A DNA stretch of 64,000 nucleotides from Xylogone sp. PMI_703 (lineage: Eukaryota; Ascomycota; Leotiomycetes). The stretch spans positions 3,286,001 through 3,350,000 of the forward strand of contig JAJTUQ010000001.1 in the NCBI GenBank assembly GCA_021399445.1. Reading direction: 5' to 3'. A program made the position numbers and the translations under genes. Below the pieces are notes generated by a model. That model saw only the letters and a program-made list of their open reading frames with translations. It ran no database searches and had not been told where the DNA came from. Positions 33,181 through 44,221 of this stretch are shown in pieces. The stretch's first letter is position 1, and every line of letters begins with the position of its first letter.

Positions 33181-34931
33181 ATGACGCTTTACTCCTCCCC
33201 GCCGCCTCTGCGAGCGTTCCGCGATGACAAGGCCACGCTGCTGGTTTCCTGGTGGTGCACCGTCTTCTCCGCCGTCATCATTCTGTTCCGGGCCTGCGGT
33301 CGTTACATCAGGAGCGAGAAGTTGTTCAGAGAGGACCGCATTGCGTTGGCGACCATGATCCCGTTGTTCATCCGCATGGGCCTGGTGCATGTTGTGCTAC
33401 TCTATGGGACCAACAATACGGTGACCACGGGTCTATCCGACGAAGAAATTCGTCGCCGGGTTATCGGGAGCAAGTTGGTGTTGGTGTCGAGGCTATTCTA
33501 CGCTGGAACGTATGTAATCTTTGTGACCCCTTTCTTTCCCAAAGATAATCCCACCAAGAAAGAAGAATTCAGCCCTGCGAGATCAAACTATTCTTTTCTC
33601 AATACGTCTTACCTTATTACTTCCTTGCTAGCTACAACGGATTTTGCTAACCAATTTTCATCAGGCTATGGATGCTGAAATTCACCATTACCGAATTCTT
33701 CAAGCGGCTGACGTACAACATTTGGAGGGAATCTTACGAGCGTACGCTGGTATTCATCAGATATCTCCTTCTTGTATCCTTCATCGCCATCTTCATTGCC
33801 GATCTCAGCGAGTGCCAACCCTTTTCCCATTACTACCAGGTCGTTCCTGATCCAGGAGGACAATGCCGTCAGGCTTATGCTCAGGTCATCACCATGGGCA
33901 CCGTGGACGTCCTGACTGATCTTCTCCTGGTCTTCTTTCCGATCCCTATCATTATCCGCTCCCACATGCCTCTCAAACGGAAGATCCAACTTGTTTTGCT
34001 CTTCGCCGGCTCTCTCATCCCCGCCGGAGTCACCCTCTACCGCATTCCCCATATCATCGACCGTCATGGCCGCCAACAATATCGCTCCCTTCTGGCCTCC
34101 GTCGAGATTCTCTTCGCCACAGGCGTGGCTAACGCACTCGTCCTTGGCTCTTTCGTTCGTGACCGTGGTGTGAAGAAGCAGCGATGGAAATTTGGTTCCT
34201 TGACCGATAGCATGGAACGAACAAGCTCTCGTCGCGGCACTCTCGGTCGCCAATGGGGATCAGACGAAGACCTCGTTCGCGGACTTGGTCTCGGTGTTGA
34301 TCCAGAACTGCGTGGTGCAATCCAGGCATCTACAGTTTCAAGTCCGCGCCCTGCTCCCATGGCCACCCCAGCTCATGTTCCAATAAGGTCTCATCGTTCG
34401 CGAAGGAGTGCAGAAACCGGTGGTGTGAGCAACGATTGGGTTTTCCCTACCCCTCGATCCGATTACAGTGAGGAAATAGAACTCGTCAGGTCTCCAGATA
34501 GGTCATCTCAGTCCGCTGATAGGAGGAACTCCATGGCCTCACCGTTTCGCAAGGTTTCCTTCTTTGATGTTGGTGGGCTCCTCGATGACGAGCCATCTAA
34601 TAGACGAGTCAGTTCGACGCAAACATTCGATACCGATGGTGAGGACCTAGGGCCTCTCCATGCCACCTCCTCTTTCGATCAAAGCGCCAATCTTTATCCC
34701 CCACCTCAACAACGTCGTGGCTCAACAATCTTTCTACAAGATGTTGGAGGACTACTGGGCCCAAGGACTCGACCACCTGAAAGATCGGCCACTTACGAGC
34801 TGCAGACCTTCTTGAGAGAAGGCCCGCCTCCCGCAACTCATCCGCATTCCAGAGGTGTACAACCTGGTCGTCTCGCTAGACAGCCGACCATGAACTCCCT
34901 AAAGGATGTTGGAGGTTTACTTTCAAAATAA
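33181..34931 (+). CDS. PTH11-type rhodopsin-domain integral membrane protein (531 aa)
   Basis: Exons 33181-33509 and 33665-34931, intron 155 nt (GTATGT...TCATCAG). The splice joins FYAGT to LWMLKFTITEFFKRLT, a signature of the fungal rhodopsin-like (7-TM, PTH11-related) domain. About seven hydrophobic helices lie within residues ~20-300, with a conserved Cys-containing loop (DLSECQPF...GGQCRQAY) and FFPIPIIIRSHMPLKRKIQL. There is no CFEM domain or signal peptide. The cytosolic tail of ~230 residues is Ser/Arg-rich and carries three copies of DVGGLL at residues 411, 469 and 524. Such proteins are thought to act as surface receptors, but the ligand is unknown. The ATG at 33181 is the first in frame. 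Confidence 0.85.
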
Positions 34932-36475
34932 GAGTTGCCAGTTCTATTCGGATCGAAACGACGCTATGACTAAAATCTAGGATCGAATATAGATATGTGT
35001 TCACACACGGATCCTTCTGTACTATTTATTACGAAAACTAATTTACATTTTTTATTCGCGATGGCAAAGCCACCACGGGATTTTGAACATAGGAAACAAA
35101 AAACTGCGGATTGGGGGGTACTATGGGGCGGTTAATGGGTAAGGGATTGGGGTTCTGGTGTTTTATCTTGGGGTGATGTTCCACGACAGTCTATGATTCG
35201 AAATCGACGAGATTATTATACAGTCATCTTGATCCTTCAATCTTCGGGCTTCGTTTATTCGGGTTTGGATTACTGAATTACTATTACATACCATTGAATG
35301 ACCAGCATTTGGCCGGAACGGGTCTTGACAAAAGACCTGCGGCTTGGATATGGAAGGAGGGATGATACGGCGACTTGGTGGGTTCCATATACCTGCGATC
35401 TCTCTTGTCCAATCCAGCATCCACGGGGTAGTTATCTTTTCATGCTTTAAAGGTTTTATATCCATGCAGCAATCTGGAGCGATTACACGCTGTACCTGCT
35501 GCTTTCCTGTCTCTCATCCACTCTTATCAGGATGAGGACAATGATGATTTTACGATGTTAAAGGAAATACCCTTGCCGCATTGAGGCACAAGCCTTTAGT
35601 TAATGCGAGAGAAAATTTAAAGTATATTTTGTACACTGGAATAGCTTCTCTTTTTTGTGGTTGTATGGTGATGATTGCTCGAGCCCTCATATTTACTCGA
35701 CCTCGCATATTCATGTCACCCCTTCCTACCTTACGGTGGTTGACAAGTGAATACTTGACTATACTATATAAATGTAATGATCCACTACTTTCTGGTGGGA
35801 ACAATGAAGACAGATACTTTATCGTGGCGCCGAAATAGGAACAGGAGGGGAGAGGTAGTGGAGCTGAAAAGACCCGCTGGTGCCCCGCTTTCATCATTGC
35901 GGGACTCGGTGGTGAAGAGGTACGAAGAGTGAGCATCTTTATTATCTGCGTCTATATAAACTACAGACTCTTCTCATATGCCCAGGAAGTTTGATATCAC
36001 TGCTGAGCACAGCCATCCCAAGCAATTGGTCATCAATATCTTCGGTCGTAGATCGAATCCTTCGATTCCTAATCAAGCATGGTCGCCGTTTTCTGCCCGC
36101 CACGATTCCCCATTCTGCGGGCGGTGAGGCGTTTCATCAACGCGGCTCAGTTACATCGGCAGCCTTGTCAACTGTTCCTCCAAACGTCCCAGATTTTCTG
36201 GTCAGATCTATTATTAACCACTTGCAACGACGCTCTTTTTCACAGATGAGACGGGACATAATTATTTCTACTATTCACTTATAGTCTTTCCTTCAACTGA
36301 AATCCTTACGGCTCTTCTTAGACCGCTTGATCGTGGTTTAATCGTGGCGATATACATACTCCCCAAAGGTGGTTACACCTTGCCGGGCCGCGCCCCTCAA
36401 TCGCCCGTCGTTGATCTGTCAAAGTCTACATCTTTCTCCTGCCCTACCTACTATCTGTAGTAGGGCGATATAGTC
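34932..36475. other. Intergenic DNA
   Basis: About 1.5 kb with short chance frames only. It includes the 3' flank of the membrane-protein gene and the promoter of the gene starting at 36476. Confidence 0.5.
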
Positions 36476-38983
36476 ATGGCAGATGTAGAGGAGCCTCAGT
36501 TCACCTCTCTCGCGCAGAGAATCGCTGCCTTGAAACAACAGCAGGCGGAACACCGTGCCGCGCCTTCGGTTCCTCCACCCACCAGACCTACGATTGAGTC
36601 TCGAAGTCGAACGATAAATGTTCCTCCTGTACCCTCTCCTCCCGTTGCGAAGAAGCTAAACGGCAATACTGTCCCAGGAGGAGTGAGACAAAATGGCATA
36701 CTTCCTCCTCCACCGGTCGAAAGAGACCAACATCGTTCGCCACCAACACCGCAAGCTCACGGGAAACCTGCTCCTCCACCTCTCCCCAGCAGGAAGTCTA
36801 CCCAGCCTTCTCCTGCTTTACCCCCTCGCACACCATCGATGCAATTAAACAGGAAAGCATCCAACTCCTCAATACAATCCTACAGCTCGACCATATCTGG
36901 CATGTCGCTCGGCCATGCAAGCTCAAATACAAGTGTTTCCTCAAAGGACGGGCCTCGAAACCTCCCTCCCGCATTCGACCAAGCCAAACTCCCGCCATTA
37001 CCTCCTTCGAGGAGAGATCTGGAACAAAAGACTGCTACGCATACTGCAAAGATCCCATTGGAGTCGGCCAAGTCTGCACCGAGTGTTCTTAAACCTCCTG
37101 TCATCGATCGTGACCGCGACGTCAAGCCTGCCCCGCCAAAACTACCGTCAAGGCCCAGTCTACCGCCTAGAGTCCCTCCACGACAACCAAGCAGGAATAA
37201 TTTGGCGGCTGAAGAGAATTCCGCTCCACAGCCAGCAAAATCGCCGTCTCCTGCTCCTAAAAAATTACCTCCACCTGCTAATGCTACCGTGACTCGATCC
37301 GCTCTTACCATGGGCTTCGGAGCGCCTAAACCCAAAATAAATGCCCCTAGCCCCGTTCCAGTTCCTGCACCAGTCCCAGTATCAATTCCTGTTCGAGATG
37401 CAATTGGAGTCCCTGCATCTGTTCCAACACCTCCTCATCAGGCAGATGGAAGCATTCTCGAGCTCACTTCGAGCAATTTCAATTCGATCGTCATGTCTGG
37501 GAAGCCTGCTCTTGTCGACTTCTATGCACCTTTTTGCAAGTACTGCAAGGAGCTTGATCCCATCTACAAGGAACTCGCGGATAATTTTGCCTATGCGAAG
37601 GACCAGGTTACTATTGCAAAGCTGGATGCTTATGAACACAAGGATTTGGGTGCGAGATTCGATGTTACGGGCTGGCCTACACTTCTCTTTTTTGATGGCA
37701 GGAACGAGACGCCCGAAGTATATAGCAATTACAGAAATCTGGAGTATTTAACGCAATTCATCGAGGAGAAGACCGGTGTGCAATCGAGGCCTGGTGGTGG
37801 CGCTGGCGTTGGCCCCAAGGTTGTGTCGAATGGTGCTGTGCCACCTCCTATCCCCGTCAGTTCCAGGCCTTCATTTTCACAAGTAGATGCTGTTAAGTCT
37901 CGACCTTCTCCCGCTCCCAGGCAGCACGGATGTTTACTATGTCGGGATTTCTCAGGGCCAGATAACGTTGGGGCCCAATACCCTCGCGAGTCCATTCCGC
38001 GTGGTGATGTAACGGGATACCTCGCTGAAGTACTCTGTGGCCCATTCTCATCTGCAACAGATAAAGCACGAGCTATATTCACCTGGCTACATCACAACAT
38101 AGCTTACGATACCGCTGCGTTCTTCGGTGGAAATGTTAGGCACGTTGATCCGAAGGACACAGTTGCATCTGGACTTGCCGTTTGTGGTGGATATGCCGGT
38201 CTCTTCCTTGACGTTGCACAGAGAGCCGGATTAGAATGTGTAATGGTGACCGGTCACGGAAAAGGATATGGATTTTCTGCGCTCAAACCCGGACAAGCAC
38301 CACCTCCACGGGACCCTTCTGGCCATGCATGGAATGCTGTTCGAATTGATGATGGGGAATGGAAACTTATCGACTGCTGCTGGGGAGCGGGGCATATACA
38401 CAATCAAGTATATAATAAGAAGTTCAATCCTGCGATGTTTACTATGCCGAATGACGATTTCGGCCTCAAGCATTTCCCTCGAGATGACGCTTACTTCTTC
38501 CGCAGCGATGGCTCGATTCCAACTTGGGAAGACTACATCAGAGGACCGACTGGTGCTGAACCGCTTCAACTTTACTCATGCATTCCCGACCACGGCCTTT
38601 CGGAGACATCATTTCTCCCAGCCGCTAAGCATATCCCGGTAACTTCAGACCCCGAAGCCATCATCCGGTTCCAGTTTACGAAAGTCTGCGAGCACTGGGA
38701 TCACGAGCGCAATGGGACAGGTAGACCATATTGCTTCATCCTCAAGATCAATGGCGTGGACGGCCGTAAGGATGATTTCGTCCCCTTCGATAGCAATGAC
38801 TTCTACTGGTGGTGCGATGTCCGGGCGAGAGATTTGGGGTGCCGGGGTCAGAAGGTCAGTCTTTTCGCAATAAACACCGTTAACGGGAAGGACGCGAGAG
38901 GACTCGATAAGAAAGGATACCTCGAGAAAAAGGGCAGGGTAGGCATGGGATTTCAGGGCATTGCAGCTTGGGAGGTTGATTAA
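36476..38983 (+). CDS. Thioredoxin/PDI-transglutaminase-like fusion protein (835 aa)
   Basis: One uninterrupted frame. Residues 1-320 are Pro/Ser-rich and disordered, with many PPxP and PxxPxR motifs that could bind SH3 domains. Residues ~325-435 form a thioredoxin fold: SILELTSSNFNSIV, then FYAPFCKYCKEL with the redox pair C354-x-x-C357, and the cis-Pro P401 in GWPTLLFF. After a second short linker, residues ~500-660 form a transglutaminase-like domain with the catalytic triad C570 (AVCGGYAG), H617 (GHAWNAV) and D633 (LIDCCWG). The C-terminal ~170 residues resemble the extension found in Cyk3/Kyphoscoliosis-peptidase-type proteins. No signal peptide is present. Cyk3-like proteins act in septum formation; a similar role here is inference. 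Confidence 0.85.
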   Translation: MADVEEPQFTSLAQRIAALKQQQAEHRAAPSVPPPTRPTIESRSRTINVPPVPSPPVAKKLNGNTVPGGVRQNGILPPPPVERDQHRSPPTPQAHGKPAPPPLPSRKSTQPSPALPPRTPSMQLNRKASNSSIQSYSSTISGMSLGHASSNTSVSSKDGPRNLPPAFDQAKLPPLPPSRRDLEQKTATHTAKIPLESAKSAPSVLKPPVIDRDRDVKPAPPKLPSRPSLPPRVPPRQPSRNNLAAEENSAPQPAKSPSPAPKKLPPPANATVTRSALTMGFGAPKPKINAPSPVPVPAPVPVSIPVRDAIGVPASVPTPPHQADGSILELTSSNFNSIVMSGKPALVDFYAPFCKYCKELDPIYKELADNFAYAKDQVTIAKLDAYEHKDLGARFDVTGWPTLLFFDGRNETPEVYSNYRNLEYLTQFIEEKTGVQSRPGGGAGVGPKVVSNGAVPPPIPVSSRPSFSQVDAVKSRPSPAPRQHGCLLCRDFSGPDNVGAQYPRESIPRGDVTGYLAEVLCGPFSSATDKARAIFTWLHHNIAYDTAAFFGGNVRHVDPKDTVASGLAVCGGYAGLFLDVAQRAGLECVMVTGHGKGYGFSALKPGQAPPPRDPSGHAWNAVRIDDGEWKLIDCCWGAGHIHNQVYNKKFNPAMFTMPNDDFGLKHFPRDDAYFFRSDGSIPTWEDYIRGPTGAEPLQLYSCIPDHGLSETSFLPAAKHIPVTSDPEAIIRFQFTKVCEHWDHERNGTGRPYCFILKINGVDGRKDDFVPFDSNDFYWWCDVRARDLGCRGQKVSLFAINTVNGKDARGLDKKGYLEKKGRVGMGFQGIAAWEVD

Positions 38984-39620
38984 CTTTACAAATTTTTAAT
39001 CTCTATAGCCGGGACTTACATAAAGAGGGCTCGTGATGAGGTTTTTGGATTAAGGGTACAAAGTTCAATGCGCTTTTGGCGTTTTTTCTTCTTTCTTATA
39101 ATGGGGACTTGTAGGGTTTTTTAATCCATGAGATGAATGATGGATCGGACCCAGACACGACTGGAGAACTCTGCCGAGACATTATTATTGACTGAATGGC
39201 AGGAAAAAGATGGAAATTAATTGAGTTTGGGTTCTGGAGCTTAGAATATTAATTATTAATGAGGGTCATAGGTGTAAGTAGGTGCATGGGAAGTTGGGAA
39301 AGTGTTGATACCATAAATAACAGCGATGACATACGTATATATCATATCTTTTGACTTCAATCATGGATTCTTCGATTCATTCGATACTTTCTAGTTCATA
39401 CCACATGTCATAAAATGCCTTACTGTTGCTTGAACTGCATGGCTGAAATTGTTAATAAACGTATCAAACGCTTCGACATTGGCAAAGCAAGACTCGCGTG
39501 ACGTGGCATCCGTTTGCCGGCTGAATGTCCCAGCCTCGTACGTCTTGATGTGTTATACTCCATCTTGTTATACTTCATGGCTTCTATATAGCTGATAAAT
39601 TGCACTACCTGCAGTCTCCA
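38984..39620. other. Intergenic DNA
   Basis: About 640 bp, AT-rich, no gene seen. It contains the 3' flank of the fusion gene. Confidence 0.5.
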
Positions 39621-41725
39621 ATGTCTGGAATCACTTTCGGATCCGTTGGGATATCATCGCGTTGGTCCAAATCGCATGGACACTCACAAAGGCGTTGGTG
39701 GACTCGAGAGGCTCTGCGAAGGAATACCAAAGTCTCATGAAGGAGTTGCAGGCGTTTCATCGGGCGTTGTTGGAAGTGAGTGATGAATTCCTAGGTTGGT
39801 AGATAGAACACTGATATCTTCGGATAGGTAGCTGCATTATGGCAGAATTACGAAAATAGTCCCGAGTTGAACGAACTGGGCACTATTATAAAGGATAAAG
39901 TCAAAGAGTGGGGGGATGCTTTGTTGACCTTTCATCTGAAAATTGATAAGAAGTATGGAAAAAATCTGTCACCTGGAGGATCCGGCAACTGGGTGAAAGA
40001 TACCTCGAAGAAAGTGTGCTGGTTGAAGGAGAAGGAGGATATTCTGAATTTGAGGAAGAAACTGCAGACAGCGAGCGATACCGTAACAATGCTGACATTA
40101 GCTGCTATAGGGTGAGTAGAATCAAGCTTCGAGAGAGCACGTGCTGGGTATGACTATTTTCCTTTAGGAAGTCGAATAAACTCGACAGTACAGTGCTAGT
40201 GGAGCGTGCGGAGCGCGTCTATGGCTTGTCAAAGGAGTCCGCCAAACAGGTCGAGAAACAAATGGCCCAACTCAGGCTTATGGATGAGAAGCTGGACACT
40301 CAGGCCAAGACGTCTAATATGATCCTAGCTACAGTGAAGAGTGGAGCCGTGTATTTGTAGGTCGAATAATATGTGATATGACAGCCTCGAACTGAAGGAA
40401 CAATCTAAAACCCAAATACATACCATTGCAACCGACATAAAAAATCTCTTAGTTTTACTGCAGAGTCACATACGGTCACAACAAGCTATGCCAAGGGGGC
40501 TTGGTGGATGCTGGAAACAAGCACCAGTAAGTTTAGAAGATGCAATGGGTTTTGTGATTCCAATTCCTTTAGAGTTAGTCAACCCATGGGATGTAAGTAC
40601 ATCATCCCATCGTCAAAAGTTCGACCTAATTTCTATAACATTAGATGTTCGATACGATTATTGCGAAGCGTTTTGAAAAACACCCTGGGCACCGTAAGAT
40701 TCAAAGAGGAGAGTTTGCTATTGAGGAGGACAGCACGGGAAGAGAAGTAAGCCGCATGTTAGACTTGACTATGTGTCTTCGCCCTGGTCAAAAGATCGAT
40801 ACGAGTGTGATATTCTCTAAAGGGGATGCCGATAGCAACCATTGTCCTCGTTGTCGGGCCAAATCGGCAGCTTCATCGGAAGCGCGAACTCAGTAGTAGG
40901 TCTGCTTGCTACCTTGAGGAACTCCCAAGCCTGGCTTTAGTCCCACATTTTCAGGGATATTTAATCCGGACTTGCGCTACCTGAGGAGGTTCAAATTAGT
41001 TTCTTTACTGACGAATTGTAGTTCCTCTTGCCAGATGTGGTTTCAGCGAATTATTGAGATCGACGCACCTGATGCTACAGGTAAACTTGGGAAGGCTCCC
41101 CTTTCTCTTGACCAACCAGCACAGCCAGCTAAGCTTCAACAAAGGCATACAGGACCAGCTCTTAGCCCCGCCGATTTTCAGAGAGTAAGGTTGATGAGGA
41201 AGCATATGATAGGTATACAGTTCGCTCAAAAAGAAAACTTACACCCAGAATCGCTAATGTTCACATAGACCCGACAATAGTGAATGGTATCGATCTGTCT
41301 CCATCCCCAACCTCCCTCTCTGGAGGTCTGCCGCAAAGCTTGTCGACTCCCGCGCCTCAGCAACAACAAAAGCCACAAGTGGACTCTCAATCGCCAGCCT
41401 CACAAGCGTCTCCAAAGAGACCTCTATATCGCAAATTCTCCATTCCACCCATGGGCAAGCAGTATTCTCCTGATCCAATCAGAACGTTTAAATGCGATCA
41501 GTGTTTTCAATCCTTCGCTCGCAATCACGATCTGAAGCGACATAAGCGGATGATCCACTTGGCTATGAGACCTCTCCCCTGTAGATATTGCGAGAGGAGC
41601 TTCCCGGAAGAAGATGCATTAGAGGTTTGTTCTTAATCTGATTCTAATTTCTGTAGTGGGAGATTTTTCTTGAAACGGAAGCTGATTTGAACGAATAGAG
41701 GCATATTCTTGTGAAACATAGCTAA
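39621..41725 (+). pseudogene. Ubiquitin-like (ULD)/C2H2 zinc-finger protein gene with apparent frameshift
   Basis: Exons by frame and splice motifs: 39621-39775, 39828-40111, 40168-~40356, ~40385-40592, 40645-40892, 41022-41212, 41269-41624 and 41699-41725. The product would be about 552 residues. It has an N-terminal SGITFGSVG segment and a helical domain (LVDSRGSAKEYQSL), then a ubiquitin-like domain (VSLEDAMGFVIPIPLELVNPWD, HPGHRKIQRGEF, LRPGQKIDTSVIF) with CPRC and CQMWFQR Cys motifs, and finally two C2H2 fingers (CDQCFQSF...H, CRYCERSF...H) split across the last intron. Within 39641-39655 the expected SVGDII reads SVGISS, one base short. The third intron would be only 28 nt and overlies an in-frame TAG. 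The gene is probably newly disrupted, or needs re-sequencing. Confidence 0.6.
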
Positions 41726-43723
41726 ATCACATCCGAAATCGACTCCAAACCGCCGATAACGGCATTTACTTTTAAACACAGTTAGATTTCTGGCAGCGTG
41801 AATTTGTTTATTTTATTTACTAGAGGTACCCCATCAAGAGCTAGAACTTTAGGAGCCGAACCCTAATATTGCCGCTCCTCTATGGCATCAGTTTCGGGCT
41901 AAAAGAGTACACAAAGAAAAGTACACAAGTATATCTTTTAAAAAGTAATGACTTCAATACACCTCAGGATCCTCATGTCCACCAGGCCTCTTTAATCCCT
42001 CATTCATGTGACTTGTCCTTTCTATTATGCAAGACTTCGGAATACTGAAGGAAAATCTGGAACATTGCAAGCTTTGGTGCTCACCAGATTGTGCGATTCC
42101 ATGTACATAGTCGCATAATCTAATACGCAGATTTTGCTATTTTGTAGAACAGTACTTTCACGGTTGGTTACAAAGTAATATGACAGCATGTCTAACATCT
42201 TCTGAAGTAATATATCTTCAGAATATCTTCCAAATGGTTTTGCCTTCGTATGACGCTAATTCTAGCATTTGCATAATCATATATAACAAAAAACCTGCGT
42301 ATCCTATCCCACTCATTATATATACCAAGAGTAAAAGGAATATTCATTTTCACGTTAAAGGAGGAATATTAGTGCATACGGCCTCTGGAATTGGAAAGCC
42401 ATATGCAGTAAGCGGTGCAGTTGTCATTGCTACTGATACACTGATACACGTCAGCAAAATGGACGGCAAAAAGGAGTGATTGGAATAGTAATAAGAACTA
42501 TAATGCGTACGCAAAAGGCATGTTTCATACAAAGATTCATTGATTCATTACTATACTAGTTTGTGCGTAAGCGCACTATCAACGTTAATCTAGGATTTTG
42601 CAGAAGGCTATTTTTGATTCGATCAATCTTTAGGCGATTTCAATTATACAGTTCAAGCAATAATGAAGTGTTCATCTAACGTATTTCAGGAAGGGAGAGG
42701 CTAGAGCAGTTGGTTCAGGTATTTACATATTGATAGTTTGAGAGTAATCAATTGAGTTGAGCACGGAGCTCCTCTATAAAGAAATTATGTATTTATATAC
42801 TGAACAGTATAATTGGGATCAGTCAGGATGCGCTGCAGTCATGTTCTGGGCCCTTGGACTCCATCATTTAACTGACACTGGGAGTTACAGGTTCCAGGGG
42901 CTAGCCCATCCTAAGATTGAAGAAAATGATATGATCTCGCTGGTAGCTTAACTGCTATAGTAGTTCTCTAGTGTAACGGGTACTTTCAGCATAGTAATAG
43001 CGGAATAAATTTATGATTCTAACCGTGAATAAACCCCCGTAATTAGAAATGTGCTATAACCTGTAAATGAATCATAAGAAAGAATGGAAAGCAGATAAGA
43101 GATGGGGCAAATTACACAAAACTTGAGGTACAGTAGGATATCAAACAGTGTCTATACTCGTTTTATGAGCTTTCAAATCAGACACCGTATACACCGAGGC
43201 AAAGCGGCCTCATGCTTTTAAAGGAAGGTAAAAGCTAACTTCAACCTAAACCCAAAGCATGGCTGCTGTATCATGCATTTCCGGTAAAACAGGATAAAGA
43301 TGTGACGAATAACCTAATCGTTTCTTGGGCAATTTGTACGTGTCGAGGATATATAAGTTGAATGCCTAACACGGTTCCGAGTGGCTAGAGATGTAGAGTG
43401 CCAAGTGCCCGGGTTTAAGCTTTCGCCCAGTAGGCTTTTTCACAATAAGAAGTGACGTTGCTTGGAAGCTGAGAAGAGAGAGGAATGGACGTTCTAAAAA
43501 GCTACTTAGCTCCGCATATGCTGGGAGCTCGGCACTCGAATATTGCCTAATTGTTTAGACAAGCGGAGAAGCACCCCAAACAAAGCTGTTAATATATTTT
43601 AGATGACTGTACCATACACCCGTGCGGAGTCTCAACTTTAATTCTCTGGACAGGCTGAAAGATCTGGACCGTATAGCCACCCCGGGAGGTGGGTAAGTGT
43701 CAATATTATTAGAAATGAATTTC

Positions 43724-43730
43724 TTTAGCC
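43724..43730 (-). promoter_or_regulatory. Candidate XlnR/Xyr1 site upstream of xylanase
   Basis: TTTAGCC on the forward strand is GGCTAAA on the reverse, the consensus of the xylanolytic activator XlnR/Xyr1. It lies ~490 bp upstream of the xylanase ATG. A CCGGGG word at 44047-44052 fits the CreA consensus SYGGRG. Both words are short, so chance occurrence is possible. Confidence 0.35.
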
Positions 43731-44130
43731 GTCAAATTATACTTTCTGCACGGGCAGGAGGAAGGTCTCGCTTCCCCACAGCTCTCGAAACAACACGCAG
43801 GGGTATTCTGCGAGCTGCGTACGGACCTGACTGGTCGTGTCAGATTATCCTCAAATTTACCAGTTTAGGCTGACGGAAGCAAGCGATTGCCGACTGAGTT
43901 TATGCATGAGACGGCGCCACCATTCGTCCACAACATCAGCCCTGCTGAAGTCTTGAGAAAAAGCGTCCATAGCTACTCTATGAAGCTGCATTCCCCAGGA
44001 GCCGGATCGCATGGAAAATCATCCAGCCTAAATTGACGATCACAGGCCGGGGGATGGCTTCAAACTGTTACGAGGAGCATCCGGATCTTCTACCCTCACC
44101 GGTGCCTCCGTTCCTGCGTGAACAAAATAG

Positions 44131-44138
44131 TATATAAA
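44131..44138 (+). promoter_or_regulatory. TATA box of the xylanase gene
   Basis: TATATAAA lies 84 bp upstream of the ATG at 44222, followed by a C/A-rich leader. The position and sequence are those of a strong inducible fungal promoter. Confidence 0.6.
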
Positions 44139-44221
44139 GCTCTAGCAAGCTGCTCGATTAGACGAACACCAGCCCTTCACAGCCATACAACTCATCAACC
44201 TTACTCATTGGCACCATCATC

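Larger units (their letters stand above)
41726..44221. other. AT-rich gene-poor DNA before the xylanase gene
   Basis: About 2.5 kb without a gene I can support. Frames at 42180-42479 (99 codons) and 42757-42951 are AT-driven and featureless. The last ~500 bp are less AT-rich and hold the xylanase promoter. Confidence 0.5.

Noticed and set aside
42180..42479. Forward 99-codon ATG frame
   Set aside because: AT-rich, no motif and no splice context. Treated as chance.
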